From the NCBI GenBank assembly GCA_964647745.1, contig CAZYJG010000051.1:1-10834 (forward strand): a stretch of DNA of 10,834 bases, given 5' to 3'. The notes under the pieces were generated by a model. The model searched no databases, was not told where the DNA came from, and saw only the letters and a program-made list of their open reading frames with translations. Both the position numbers and the translations under genes were made by a program. The stretch comes from Thiopontia sp964647745 (GTDB taxonomy: Bacteria > Pseudomonadota > Gammaproteobacteria > GCF-002020875). The first letter of the stretch is position 1. Each line of letters starts with the position of its first letter. Positions 1 to 7,717 of the stretch are shown here, piece after piece.

Positions 1-367
1 CCCAGCGGGACATATCATCCGGAATGGTGGTTACCACACGACTGATCCCGGTCTGGATAATCTTTGCCGCACAGCGGGAACAGGGAGGCAGTGGATAGAC
101 ATAGATGGTATTGCCTGAAAGGTCCGACCTGGAGAAGAGCAGTGCATTCTCCTCCGCATGAAGCACCAGTGAGTACTTGGTCTCGCGGTCATGCAACCGC
201 TTGTCATCCGACAGCCCCTGGGGGAAACCATTAAACCCAAGCGAGACCACCTTGTTTCCCTTGGCAACCACGGCACCCACCTGGGTGCTTGGGTCCTTCG
301 ACCACTCCGCCACATAGGAGGCGAGCCCCAAAAAACGCCGATCCCACTTGCTTAATTCAAGTTCCAT
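1..367 (-). CDS. dCMP deaminase family protein (3' end outside the window)
   Basis: This is a zinc-dependent deaminase of the deoxycytidylate/cytidine deaminase fold; by family it would convert dCMP to dUMP for thymidylate synthesis. The first 122 residues are visible. The zinc site is clear: HAEEN at residues 70-74 gives the zinc-binding His70 and the catalytic Glu72, and PCSRC at 95-99 gives the ligands Cys96 and Cys99. An N-terminal stretch with STQVGAVV (27-34) and GFNGFPQG (44-51) is typical of dCMP deaminases rather than cytidine deaminases. The ATG at 365-367 is chosen because GGAGG (bases 375-379, minus strand) sits 7 bases upstream. It lies downstream of mrp on the same strand, but a terminator separates them, so it probably has its own promoter in 368-452; I saw no convincing -35/-10 pair there. 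Family membership is certain; substrate (dCMP versus a related pyrimidine) is inferred. Confidence 0.9.
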   Translation of the reverse strand, partial: MELELSKWDRRFLGLASYVAEWSKDPSTQVGAVVAKGNKVVSLGFNGFPQGLSDDKRLHDRETKYSLVLHAEENALLFSRSDLSGNTIYVYPLPPCSRCAAKIIQTGISRVVTTIPDDMSRW

Positions 368-374
368 CTATCAT

Positions 375-379
375 CCTCC
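375..379 (-). promoter_or_regulatory. Ribosome binding site of the dCMP deaminase family gene
   Basis: On the minus strand this reads GGAGG, a full Shine-Dalgarno core, 7 bases before the ATG at 365-367. It fixes the start of the deaminase gene. Confidence 0.75.
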
Positions 380-452
380 AGATCCCTGTTATAAAGCGTT
401 GCATAAGTCCATTCACATCAACAGGAAATGGAGTATATCCGTTCCCACAGAG

Positions 453-490
453 AGAAAAAACCGCCATGACCGGAGAGGCACATGGCGGTT
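453..490 (-). terminator. Intrinsic terminator after mrp
   Basis: Two perfect 10-base arms, AACCGCCATG at 459-468 and CATGGCGGTT at 481-490, flank a 12-base loop. Read on the minus strand, the stem is followed at once by a run of six T (bases 455-460) plus more T/C. That is the layout of a rho-independent terminator for minus-strand transcription. It begins 23 bases beyond the mrp stop codon at 514-516. On the plus strand the hairpin is followed by ATTCACTCC, so it should not terminate in that direction. It should largely uncouple the downstream deaminase gene from mrp. Confidence 0.88.
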
Positions 491-513
491 ATTCACTCCA
501 ATTTCAATAGAGA

Positions 514-1602
514 CTACTGAATCACAATATTGGGGAACTTGGTCGTAAAGTCCTTCTTCTGCTGTGCAAGCTTGGCAGATGCACGGCGTGCAATCTCACG
601 GTAGATCTTTGCGATCTGCCCCTCCGGATCGGCGACCACTGTCGGCTTTCCGCCATCGGTGTCACTGCGGATGGTCTTGTCCAGCGGGAGCCCGCCGAGG
701 AAATCGACATGAGACTCCTCCGCCATGCGCTGGCCACCGCCCTCGGCAAAGATATGCTCCTCATGGCCGCAGTTTGAACAGATATGGATACTCATGTTCT
801 CGACCACACCGAGGACAGGAACCTCCACCTTCTCAAACATCTTCAGCCCCTTGACCGCATCCAGCAGGGCAATGTCCTGCGGGGTGGTCACGATGACCGC
901 CCCACTGACCGGAATCTTCTGCGCCAGTGTCAGCTGGGTATCACCGGTACCTGGAGGCAAATCAATGACCAGATAGTCCAGATCCTCCCACTGGGTATCC
1001 TTCAGAAGCTGCTCCAGCGCCTGGGTCACCATCGGGCCACGCCAGATCATCGGGGTATCCTCCTCCACCAGATAACCGATGGACATCGATTGAATCTGGT
1101 AGGAGCTGACCGGCTTCAGGCTCTTGCCATCGGGCGACTCTGGTTTTGCACCGTGGGCACCCAGCATCCGTGGCTGACTGGGGCCATAGATATCTGCATC
1201 CAGCATCCCCACATTTGCCCCCTCCGCAGAGAGCGCCAGCGCCAGATTGACCGCGGTGGTTGACTTGCCTACCCCACCCTTGCCGGAGGCGACAGCAATA
1301 ATGTTCTTCACGCCATCGACAGACTGTACACCCTTCTGCACCGCATGAGCGACGATATTCCAGCTCACCTCTACCGTTGAAGCGGTAACACCATCAACAC
1401 CATTGATGATCTCACTGACCTTCTCGCTCAACGTCTCAGCATAGCCCTTTGCAGGAAAGCCCAGCTCAATCTCTACCGTAACCTCTCCGCCATCAATCCT
1501 CACATCCTTGATGGCCTTTGCAGAGACCAGATCGCTCTCCAGGTAGGGGTCGATATAGGTCGCGATTGCGGACTCAATCGTCTCGCGAGTCACTTCTGAC
1601 AT
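514..1602 (-). CDS. mrp: Mrp/ApbC family iron-sulfur cluster carrier ATPase
   Basis: This is a cytosolic P-loop ATPase that binds a [4Fe-4S] cluster at a dimer interface and passes it to apo-proteins (ApbC/Mrp/NBP35 family). The 362 residues have the usual order. An N-terminal MIP18/DUF59-like domain spans about 1-90. The deviant Walker A motif GKGGVGKST is at 107-115, with the signature lysine Lys108 and the P-loop Lys113. MLDADIYGPS is at 133-142, the Walker B/switch region LVIDLPPGTGD at 211-221, and the cluster-binding CSNC at 275-278 (Cys275 and Cys278). Length matches E. coli Mrp. The ATG at 1600-1602 has GGAG 7 bases upstream (1610-1613, minus strand). It is transcribed away from metG, as in E. 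coli, and is followed by a strong terminator. Family and role are firm; its client proteins here are unknown. Confidence 0.96.
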   Translation of the reverse strand: MSEVTRETIESAIATYIDPYLESDLVSAKAIKDVRIDGGEVTVEIELGFPAKGYAETLSEKVSEIINGVDGVTASTVEVSWNIVAHAVQKGVQSVDGVKNIIAVASGKGGVGKSTTAVNLALALSAEGANVGMLDADIYGPSQPRMLGAHGAKPESPDGKSLKPVSSYQIQSMSIGYLVEEDTPMIWRGPMVTQALEQLLKDTQWEDLDYLVIDLPPGTGDTQLTLAQKIPVSGAVIVTTPQDIALLDAVKGLKMFEKVEVPVLGVVENMSIHICSNCGHEEHIFAEGGGQRMAEESHVDFLGGLPLDKTIRSDTDGGKPTVVADPEGQIAKIYREIARRASAKLAQQKKDFTTKFPNIVIQ

Positions 1603-1648
1603 GATAAAACTCCAGATTCATTTTCGATTAACAGAGTTCGCTAATGCT

Positions 1649-1677
1649 AGCATATTCACCCTGCCTAAGAGAACCAA
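1649..1677 (-). promoter_or_regulatory. Candidate sigma-70 promoter of mrp
   Basis: Read on the minus strand, a -35 like TTGGTT (1672-1677) and a -10 like TATGCT (1649-1654) are separated by exactly 17 bases. The -10 lies about 46 bases before the mrp ATG, leaving a 5' leader of roughly 40 bases. The perfect 10-base palindrome ATGCTAGCAT (1644-1653) overlaps the -10, so a regulator could bind there, although this is inference. No equally good plus-strand promoter for metG was found in the same region. Confidence 0.5.
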
Positions 1678-1718
1678 TAGTTGATGATTTTTGTGGGTTA
1701 TTGTGTCAGGATCAATTT

Positions 1719-1745
1719 TCCCCAATTCACTCCCCTGAACGGGGA
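1719..1745. promoter_or_regulatory. TCCCC/GGGGA repeat cluster upstream of metG
   Basis: TCCCC occurs at 1719-1723 and again at 1731-1735, and GGGGA at 1741-1745 is its reverse complement. The last two form a perfect 5-base stem with a 5-base loop (TGAAC). The cluster sits 74-100 bases before the metG ATG in the divergent mrp/metG control region. It could be an operator or a short leader hairpin. No known binding motif is recognised and the stem is short enough to be chance. Confidence 0.25.
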
Positions 1746-1818
1746 TAAAACAGTGTGTAGTTTGTCGGCTAATTCGCTAAAATTGCAGGATTACCCATAA
1801 AATAACAACAGAGCTGAT

Positions 1819-3882
1819 ATGGCCCACTCCACTCCCCGCAAGATCCTGGTTACCAGCGCACTCCCCTACGCCAATGGAAGCATCCATATTGGACACCTGG
1901 TCGAGTACATTCAGACCGATATCTGGGCACGTTTCCAGAAGATGCAGGGCAATGAGTGCTACTACGTCTGTGCCGATGATGCCCACGGCACCCCCATCAT
2001 GCTGCGTGCCCAGAATGAGGGGATCACCCCAGAACAGCTGATCGGTGATATGGCGACAGAGCACCAGGCCGATTTTGCAGAGTTCATGATCGGTTTTGAC
2101 AACTACCACTCCACCCACTCCGAGGAGAATCGCGAACTCTCCAGTGAGATCTACAGCCGCCTGAGGGAGAAGGGCTATATCACGACACGCACCATCGAGC
2201 AGGCCTATGATCCGGAGCGCGAGATGTTCCTGCCCGATCGCTTTATCAAGGGGACCTGCCCCAAGTGTGGTGCAGAGGATCAGTATGGTGATAACTGTGA
2301 GGCCTGTGGGGCCACCTACTCCACTGCCGAACTGAAAAATGCAGTCTCTGCCGTCTCCGGTGCCAAACCGGTCAACCGGGAGTCCGAGCACTACTTCTTC
2401 AGGCTCTCCGAGTTTGAGGAGATGCTGCAGGGGTGGACCCATGGGGGCCATCTCCAGGAGGAGGTTGCGAAGAAGCTCAACGAGTGGTTTGAGGCAGGAC
2501 TCCAGGAGTGGGACATCTCCAGGGATGCCCCCTACTTCGGCTTCAGGATTCCCGATACCGAGGATAAATACTTCTATGTCTGGCTCGATGCACCGATCGG
2601 ATACATGGCCAGCTTCAAGAATCTCTGTGACAAGAACGGCCTGGATTTTGATGCCTTCTGGTCGAGTGACAGCGAGGCTGAGCTCTACCACTTTATCGGC
2701 AAGGACATCATCTACTTCCACGCCCTCTTCTGGCCCGCCATGCTGCATGGATCCGGCTTCCGCACCCCCACAGCAATCAATGCCCACGGCTTCCTTACCG
2801 TCAACGGACAGAAGATGTCCAAGTCCCGCGGCACCTTTATCAAGGCACGCACCTGGCTGGATCACCTCAACCCGGAGGCACTGCGCTACTACTTTGCCGC
2901 AAAGCTGGGGCATGGTATCGAGGATCTTGACCTCAATCTTGATGACTTCCGTGCCCGCGTCAACTCGGACCTGGTGGGCAAGGTGGTCAATATCGCAAGC
3001 CGCTGCGCCGGATTCATCACCAAGCGGTTTGAGGGGCAACTCTCCGGCCACTGCAGCGAGATGGAGCTCTACCAGGACTTTGTCACCGCAGGCGACTCGA
3101 TTGCCCAGCACTATGAGGATCGTGACTTTGGCCGCGCAGTGCGTGAGATCATGGCACTGGCAGACCGGGCCAACCGCTACATCGATGAGAAAAAACCCTG
3201 GGTTATGGCCAAGGAGGAGGGGAAAGAGCAGGAGGTTCAGGATGCATGCAGTGTTGGACTCAACCTGTTCCGCGCCCTGATAACCTATCTCAAGCCTGTT
3301 CTGCCACAGATGGCAACCGAGGTGGAGTCATTCCTGAATAGTGGCGCACTCAGCTGGGATGCGCTGCAACACCCCCTTGAGGGAACCACCATCAATCCGT
3401 TCAAGCCGCTGATGCGACGTATTGAGGAGAAGGATACCGAGGCCATGGTGAACGATTCAATGGAGTCCCTGCAGAGTCAGGAGAGTGAAACAAAACAGAA
3501 ATCTTCCGGTGCTACAGTCGGCTCAACCAGCGACAGCGCCATTGACCCCATTGCCGAAGAGATCAGTTTCGATGACTTTGCAAAGATTGACCTGCGGATT
3601 GCCCGGATTGAGAAGGCCGAGTCGGTCGAGGGGGCTGACCGTCTGCTGCAACTTACTCTCGATCTGGGTGGAGAGAAGAGAAATGTGTTTGCCGGCATCA
3701 AGTCGGCCTACAGCCCGGAGGATCTGGAGGGGAAACTGACTGTGATGGTAGCCAATCTTGCACCCAGAAAGATGCGCTTTGGCCTCTCCGAGGGGATGGT
3801 TCTGGCCGCTGGCCCCGGCGGCAGTGACCTCTTCATCCTCCATCCGGACGATGGCGCAAGACCGGGAATGAGGGTCAAGTAG
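1819..3882 (+). CDS. metG: Methionine--tRNA ligase (methionyl-tRNA synthetase)
   Basis: This cytosolic class I aminoacyl-tRNA synthetase charges tRNA-Met, including the initiator, with methionine using ATP. The 687 residues are close to E. coli MetG (about 677). The HIGH signature is exact (residues 23-26), and KMSKS is at 332-336. The inserted zinc knuckle has Cys147, Cys150, Cys160 and Cys163. The anticodon-binding helical domain follows to about residue 540. A Ser/Gln/Glu-rich linker (about 546-575) leads into a C-terminal tRNA-binding OB-fold domain of the EMAPII/Trbp111 type (about 582-687), which dimerises the enzyme. The ATG at 1819 gives the conserved N-terminus; its Shine-Dalgarno is weak (AGAG at 1810-1813). 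The gene is divergent from mrp and its stop codon directly abuts the rsxA start, so it probably heads the rsx-nth transcription unit. Confidence 0.98.
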   Translation: MAHSTPRKILVTSALPYANGSIHIGHLVEYIQTDIWARFQKMQGNECYYVCADDAHGTPIMLRAQNEGITPEQLIGDMATEHQADFAEFMIGFDNYHSTHSEENRELSSEIYSRLREKGYITTRTIEQAYDPEREMFLPDRFIKGTCPKCGAEDQYGDNCEACGATYSTAELKNAVSAVSGAKPVNRESEHYFFRLSEFEEMLQGWTHGGHLQEEVAKKLNEWFEAGLQEWDISRDAPYFGFRIPDTEDKYFYVWLDAPIGYMASFKNLCDKNGLDFDAFWSSDSEAELYHFIGKDIIYFHALFWPAMLHGSGFRTPTAINAHGFLTVNGQKMSKSRGTFIKARTWLDHLNPEALRYYFAAKLGHGIEDLDLNLDDFRARVNSDLVGKVVNIASRCAGFITKRFEGQLSGHCSEMELYQDFVTAGDSIAQHYEDRDFGRAVREIMALADRANRYIDEKKPWVMAKEEGKEQEVQDACSVGLNLFRALITYLKPVLPQMATEVESFLNSGALSWDALQHPLEGTTINPFKPLMRRIEEKDTEAMVNDSMESLQSQESETKQKSSGATVGSTSDSAIDPIAEEISFDDFAKIDLRIARIEKAESVEGADRLLQLTLDLGGEKRNVFAGIKSAYSPEDLEGKLTVMVANLAPRKMRFGLSEGMVLAAGPGGSDLFILHPDDGARPGMRVK

Positions 3883-3885
3883 TTG
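3871..3885 (+). promoter_or_regulatory. Ribosome binding site and TTG start at the metG/rsxA junction
   Basis: AGGG at 3871-3874, inside the last codons of metG, lies 8 bases before TTG at 3883-3885. The metG stop TAG occupies 3880-3882, so there is no spacer at all between the two genes. The TTG is preferred because it gives exactly 193 residues with the N-terminal Met-Ser-Glu expected for RsxA. This suggests translational coupling between the two genes. Confidence 0.7.
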
Positions 3886-4464
3886 AGCGAGATTGCGCTG
3901 ATTCTGGTTAGCACCATCCTGGTCAACAACTTTGTTCTGGTCAAATTTCTTGGCCTCTGCCCCTTTATGGGGGTCTCCAGAAAGCTCGAAACCGCGATTG
4001 GGATGGGGATCGCGACCACCTTTGTCCTCACCCTCTCCGCCTCACTCAGCTATCTGGTCAATGAATACCTGCTGATACCGCTCGGTCTGGAATATCTCCG
4101 CACCATTGCATTCATTCTGGTGATTGCGGCAATCGTCAACTTTACCGAGATGTTTGTCCACAAGACCAGCCCCATGCTCTATCAGGTACTGGGCATCTTC
4201 CTGCCGCTGATCACCACAAACTGTGCGGTCCTCGGTGTTGCACTGCTCAATACCCGTGAGCAGCACAGCTTCATTGAGTCGGCCGCCTTTGGATTTGGTG
4301 CCGCTGTCGGTTTCTCACTGGTTCTGGTCGCCTTTGCCGCCATCCGTGAACGTGTGCGTGCCGCCGATGTTCCCGAGCCCTTTCGTGGTGCATCCATTGC
4401 AATGATCACAGCCGGCCTCCTCTCTATCGCATTTATGGGCTTCACCGGCCTGGTGCATGGATAA
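3883..4464 (+). CDS. rsxA: Rnf/Rsx electron transport complex subunit A
   Basis: This integral inner-membrane subunit of the Rnf/Rsx complex pairs with RsxE to form a central pseudo-symmetric core in which a membrane [2Fe-2S] cluster passes electrons across the bilayer. The 193 residues equal the E. coli RsxA length and are hydrophobic throughout, consistent with six helices. The hallmark segments LVNNFVLVKFLGLCPFMGVS (13-32) and ITTNCAVLGVALLN (110-123) are present. They carry Cys26 and Cys114, which by homology are cluster ligands shared with RsxE. The start is a TTG placed directly after the metG stop. rsxB follows 12 bases later. The gene is called rnfA in organisms where the complex is studied as an energy-conserving ferredoxin:NAD+ oxidoreductase; which physiological direction applies here is not shown by the sequence. 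Confidence 0.96.
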   Translation: MSEIALILVSTILVNNFVLVKFLGLCPFMGVSRKLETAIGMGIATTFVLTLSASLSYLVNEYLLIPLGLEYLRTIAFILVIAAIVNFTEMFVHKTSPMLYQVLGIFLPLITTNCAVLGVALLNTREQHSFIESAAFGFGAAVGFSLVLVAFAAIRERVRAADVPEPFRGASIAMITAGLLSIAFMGFTGLVHG

Positions 4465-4476
4465 GGGGAGCCCCGG

Positions 4477-5061
4477 ATGCTGAGTGCGGTCCTTGCAATT
4501 GCCCTTCTCGCCTCCCTGTTTGGGGCACTGCTGGGCTTTGCATCGGTCCGCTACCGGGTTGAGGGAGATCCCATTGTCGACAACATCGACCAACTGCTTC
4601 CCCAGACCCAGTGTGGACAGTGCGGGTACCCCGGCTGCCGCCCCTATGCAGAGGCGATCGCCAGTGGAGAGGCCGAGATCAACCTCTGCCCTCCCGGAGG
4701 AGAGAGCGTCATGGTTGCACTGGCCAGCCTGCTGGATCGTGAGCCGGTTGCCCTGGAGCAGGAGCAGAGGGTTCCCGGGGTTGCGTTCATCAATGAGCAG
4801 GTCTGTATTGGCTGCACGCTCTGCATCCAGGCCTGTCCGGTTGATGCCATCCTGGGGGCTGCCAAACAGATGCATACAGTCATTGCCGACGAGTGCACCG
4901 GCTGTGAACTCTGCCTCCCCCCCTGCCCGGTAGACTGCATCACCATGGAGCCCATCCCCTTCGAGATTGGTGACTGGATCTATCCGGAGCCACCCTCTCT
5001 CCTGGAGCGTGGGGCACAGGATGGTGAGACATCCCTCCAGGCCAGAAGGGAGGCTGCGTAA
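4477..5061 (+). CDS. rsxB: Rnf/Rsx complex ferredoxin-like subunit B
   Basis: RsxB is a polyferredoxin anchored to the cytoplasmic side of the inner membrane that relays electrons within the Rnf/Rsx complex. In the 194 residues an N-terminal hydrophobic helix (about 3-23) serves as anchor. An Fe-S domain with CGQCGYPGC follows (Cys46, Cys49, Cys54 and Cys71), with the conserved YPGCRPYAEAI. Two 4Fe-4S ferredoxin motifs are complete: Cys110, Cys113, Cys116, Cys120 and Cys140, Cys143, Cys146, Cys150. Length matches E. coli RsxB (192). The ATG at 4477 has AGGGGAG just upstream (4464-4470). The last residues (about 170-194) are variable and look unstructured. rsxC starts 3 bases after the stop. 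All expected cluster ligands are present, so the protein should be active. Confidence 0.96.
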   Translation: MLSAVLAIALLASLFGALLGFASVRYRVEGDPIVDNIDQLLPQTQCGQCGYPGCRPYAEAIASGEAEINLCPPGGESVMVALASLLDREPVALEQEQRVPGVAFINEQVCIGCTLCIQACPVDAILGAAKQMHTVIADECTGCELCLPPCPVDCITMEPIPFEIGDWIYPEPPSLLERGAQDGETSLQARREAA

Positions 5062-5064
5062 CGA

Positions 5065-6711
5065 ATGCTGCGTCCCCTGCACCGATTCCATGGCGGCATC
5101 CATCCGCAGGAGCATAAGGAGCTGACCCGGGACAGATCCATCGAGACTGTCCCACTGCCCGACGAGGTGGTGGTTACCCTCCACCAGGGGGTCGGCAGCG
5201 TCAACCGCTCCATTGTCTCTGTCGGTGACCGTGTCGAACAGGGGCAGCGGCTGAGTGAGTGTTTCAACCCCATCAGTGTTCCAATCCACTCTCCCTGCAG
5301 CGGAACCGTTACTGCCATAGAAAAACGCCCCTTCCCCCACCCCTCCGGGATGGAGGATCAGGCCATTGTAATCCACCGTTCGGATGACCGGAGCTCCCCA
5401 ACGGGGGCTGAGGAGAAGCAGGAGCTGAGCAGCCTGCTGCAGCAGCTCTCCCCGGAGGAGATCGTAACCCGGATTCGGATGAGCGGGGTGATTGGGCTTG
5501 GTGGGGCCGGCTTCCCCACCTCCGTCAAGATCCGTACAGGGACCCAGCTCCCGATCAAGACCCTGATCATCAACGGCATGGAGTGCGAGCCCTACATCAC
5601 CTGTGACGATGTACTGATGCGGGAGGAGGCAACAGAGATCATCCACGGGATCGAGATCCTGGACCACCTGCTGAAACCAGAGGAGATCCTGGTGGGGATT
5701 GAGGACAACAAGCCTGAGGCGGTTGAGGCGATGAGAGCGGCTGCAGCCCTCTCCTCCTCGAGGATTGAAATTATCACCGCACCCACCCGCTACCCCTCCG
5801 GCGGAGAGAGACAGCTGATCAAGATCCTGACCGGCAGGGAGGTACCGAGTGGCGGACGCCCCCACGACATCTCTATTCTCTGCCAGAATGTGGCAACAGC
5901 AAGCTCCATCTACCATGCCCTTATCGGAGAACCACTGACAGAGCGTCTGGTGACCGTTACCGGGAACGGTGTGGAGAGGCCGGGAAACTACCGGGTTGCA
6001 GTCGGGATGGCCATCGACGAGCTGCTGCGCCTCTGTGGGATCAGCGACGAGAATGTCAGAATTACCGTTGGCGGACCAATGATGGGGTTCCCGCTGCTGA
6101 ACAGAGGCAGCCCGATCACAAAAACGGTCAACTGCCTGATCATACAGAAGGGCAGCACCCTTCCGACACCACCAGCACGACGCAACTGTATCCGCTGTGC
6201 CGCCTGCAGTGATGCCTGTCCCGCACTGCTGCTTCCCCAGCAGCTCTACTGGGCAGCCCAGTCACGCGACTTTGAGCGCACTGAGGCACTGAACCTCTTT
6301 GACTGCATCGAATGCGGCTGCTGCAACCATGTCTGCCCCAGCCATATCCCGCTGGTGGAGTACTACCGCCATGCAAAAGGGGTACTGCGCAGCCAGGAGC
6401 ATGAACAGAGAAAGGCGGACCGCGCCCGCAATCGTCATGAGTTCCGGGATGCCCGCCTGCTTCGGGAGAAGGAGGAGAAGGCAAGGAAACTGGCCAAGAA
6501 GCGGGCCGCACTCAAGGCAAAGGAGAAGCGTGGTGACTCGGACGGTGGCGACAAGAAGGAGGCGATCCGTGCCGCCATTGAACGGGCCAAGGCAAAGCGT
6601 GCAGCCATGAAGAGTTCCACCTCCGAGAAAGCCGCCACTGAGGAACAGCAGCCCGGACAACAACATGATTCCGATGACAACAGCAATGGAGTGAGCAATG
6701 GTTCCGCATGA
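5065..6711 (+). CDS. rsxC: Rnf/Rsx complex NADH- and Fe-S-binding subunit C
   Basis: RsxC is the peripheral cytoplasmic subunit that by homology to Nqo1/NuoF binds NADH and FMN and exchanges electrons with RsxB. Its N-terminus carries FHGGIHPQEHK (8-18), the usual RnfC opening. A glycine-rich flavin/NADH loop lies around VIGLGGAGFP (142-151), followed by IINGMECEPYITCDD. Two 4Fe-4S motifs sit at Cys375, Cys378, Cys381, Cys385 and Cys414, Cys417, Cys420, Cys424; the second has an extra Cys419. After about residue 440 the chain is a Lys/Arg/Ala/Glu-rich, probably helical tail ending in a Gln/Asp/Ser/Asn-rich stretch. At 548 residues it is much shorter than the roughly 740 of E. coli RsxC, which has a long repetitive tail. 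GGAGG at 5049-5053 precedes the ATG by 11 bases. Its end overlaps rsxD by 14 bases. Confidence 0.96.
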   Translation: MLRPLHRFHGGIHPQEHKELTRDRSIETVPLPDEVVVTLHQGVGSVNRSIVSVGDRVEQGQRLSECFNPISVPIHSPCSGTVTAIEKRPFPHPSGMEDQAIVIHRSDDRSSPTGAEEKQELSSLLQQLSPEEIVTRIRMSGVIGLGGAGFPTSVKIRTGTQLPIKTLIINGMECEPYITCDDVLMREEATEIIHGIEILDHLLKPEEILVGIEDNKPEAVEAMRAAAALSSSRIEIITAPTRYPSGGERQLIKILTGREVPSGGRPHDISILCQNVATASSIYHALIGEPLTERLVTVTGNGVERPGNYRVAVGMAIDELLRLCGISDENVRITVGGPMMGFPLLNRGSPITKTVNCLIIQKGSTLPTPPARRNCIRCAACSDACPALLLPQQLYWAAQSRDFERTEALNLFDCIECGCCNHVCPSHIPLVEYYRHAKGVLRSQEHEQRKADRARNRHEFRDARLLREKEEKARKLAKKRAALKAKEKRGDSDGGDKKEAIRAAIERAKAKRAAMKSSTSEKAATEEQQPGQQHDSDDNSNGVSNGSA

Positions 6712-7717
6712 CCCCAGCACAACAGCACGCGAGATGGGGATGGTCATTCTTGCCCTGATCCCCGGTTTGCTGGCACTGACATGGATTTTTGGTGCGGGCA
6801 TGCTGGTCCATGCCGTCATCACTGTCACGACAGCTGTCGCTGTAGAGTCCCTGATTCTTGCCCTCCGTGGGCGCTCCCCAATGGGGGGGATCAGCGACCT
6901 CAGTGCAGTGCTTACCGCCCTGCTGCTGGCTGCAGCGTTGCCCCCCCTCCTCCCCTGGTGGATGGCCGTTCTGGGAACCCTGTTTGCAATCATCCTGGCG
7001 AAACAGCTCTATGGAGGGCTGGGACAGAATCCGTTTAATCCCGCCATGGTCGGCTATGTCATCCTGTTGATCTCCTTCCCGCTGGAGATGACCAGCTGGC
7101 TCCCCCCCTCGGGGCTGGAGGGGTCAACCATCGGGGCACTGCAGACAGTGCAGATCATTCTCGGTATTGGTGACCTTCCCCCACTCGACACCCTGACCGG
7201 GGCAACCCCGCTGGATGCGATGAAGACCGCCCTCGATCAGGGGTTCACCATTCGTGAGAGCTGGGAGAAGGTTCCACTGGGGATGATGGCCGGAGCGGGA
7301 TGGGAGTGGGTCAACCTGGCATTCCTCGCTGGTGGGCTGATCCTGCTGGCAACAGGGACAATCTCCTGGCAGATACCGGTCAGCATGCTGGTCGCCCTCC
7401 ACCTGACCGCCTTCCTCTTCAACACCATCGATCCCGCAAACTTCACCACCCCGCTCTACCATCTGCTTAGCGGTGGCATCATGCTGGGCGCCTTCTTTAT
7501 CGCAACCGATCCGGTAACCGCCAGCACCACACCGATGGGGAGGATCTGGTTCGGTGCCGGGATTGGGGTTCTGGTCTACATCATCCGCACCTGGGGGGGC
7601 TACCCCGATGCAGTCGCATTCAGTGTTCTGTTGATGAACATGTTTGCCCCCCTGATTGACCACTTCACACAACCTGCCGTCTTTGGAGCGCAGCAGTCGG
7701 AGGAGAACCCGGAGTGA
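6698..7717 (+). CDS. rsxD: Rnf/Rsx complex membrane flavoprotein subunit D
   Basis: RsxD is an inner-membrane subunit carrying FMN linked covalently to a threonine. The 339 residues are mostly hydrophobic helices. The conserved GQNPFNPAM is at 109-117. GAT at 168-170 lies in the sequence LTGATPLDAMKT, making Thr170 the likely flavinylated residue. A late helix region with DPVTASTTPMGR and the closing GGYPDAVAF block are also typical. The start is constrained: an in-frame TGA at 6692-6694 lies just before the ATG at 6698, and GGAG (6688-6691) sits 6 bases upstream. The N-terminal cytoplasmic stretch is a little shorter than in E. coli (339 versus 352 overall). It overlaps rsxC by 14 bases and rsxG by 4 bases, pointing to coupled translation. 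Confidence 0.95.
   Translation: MVPHDPSTTAREMGMVILALIPGLLALTWIFGAGMLVHAVITVTTAVAVESLILALRGRSPMGGISDLSAVLTALLLAAALPPLLPWWMAVLGTLFAIILAKQLYGGLGQNPFNPAMVGYVILLISFPLEMTSWLPPSGLEGSTIGALQTVQIILGIGDLPPLDTLTGATPLDAMKTALDQGFTIRESWEKVPLGMMAGAGWEWVNLAFLAGGLILLATGTISWQIPVSMLVALHLTAFLFNTIDPANFTTPLYHLLSGGIMLGAFFIATDPVTASTTPMGRIWFGAGIGVLVYIIRTWGGYPDAVAFSVLLMNMFAPLIDHFTQPAVFGAQQSEENPE

Noticed and set aside
31..315. 94-codon minus-strand frame inside the deaminase gene
   Set aside because: It is a different frame of the same strand as the dCMP deaminase, which has the zinc-site motifs and a ribosome binding site; this frame has neither.
1762..1803. Possible -35/-10 pairs for metG (TTGTCG, TTGCAG, TAAAAT)
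   Set aside because: The hexamer-like strings are spaced 9-10 or 19 or more bases apart rather than about 17, so no promoter can be supported by eye.
1777..3111. Long open frame of 444 codons on the minus strand opposite metG
   Set aside because: It lies wholly antisense to metG, whose full-length motifs are certain. Its composition and lack of any recognisable domain fit a shadow of a GC-rich gene.
4315..5916. Open frame of 533 codons on the minus strand opposite rsxA, rsxB and rsxC
   Set aside because: It spans three well-supported plus-strand genes with intact motifs and crosses their boundaries; the translation is low in recognisable structure. It is a codon-bias shadow.
6262..6993. Minus-strand frame of 243 codons opposite the rsxC/rsxD junction
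   Set aside because: Antisense to two confident genes; the apparent hydrophobic and Cys-rich parts simply mirror the Lys/Ala-rich tail of RsxC and the helices of RsxD.
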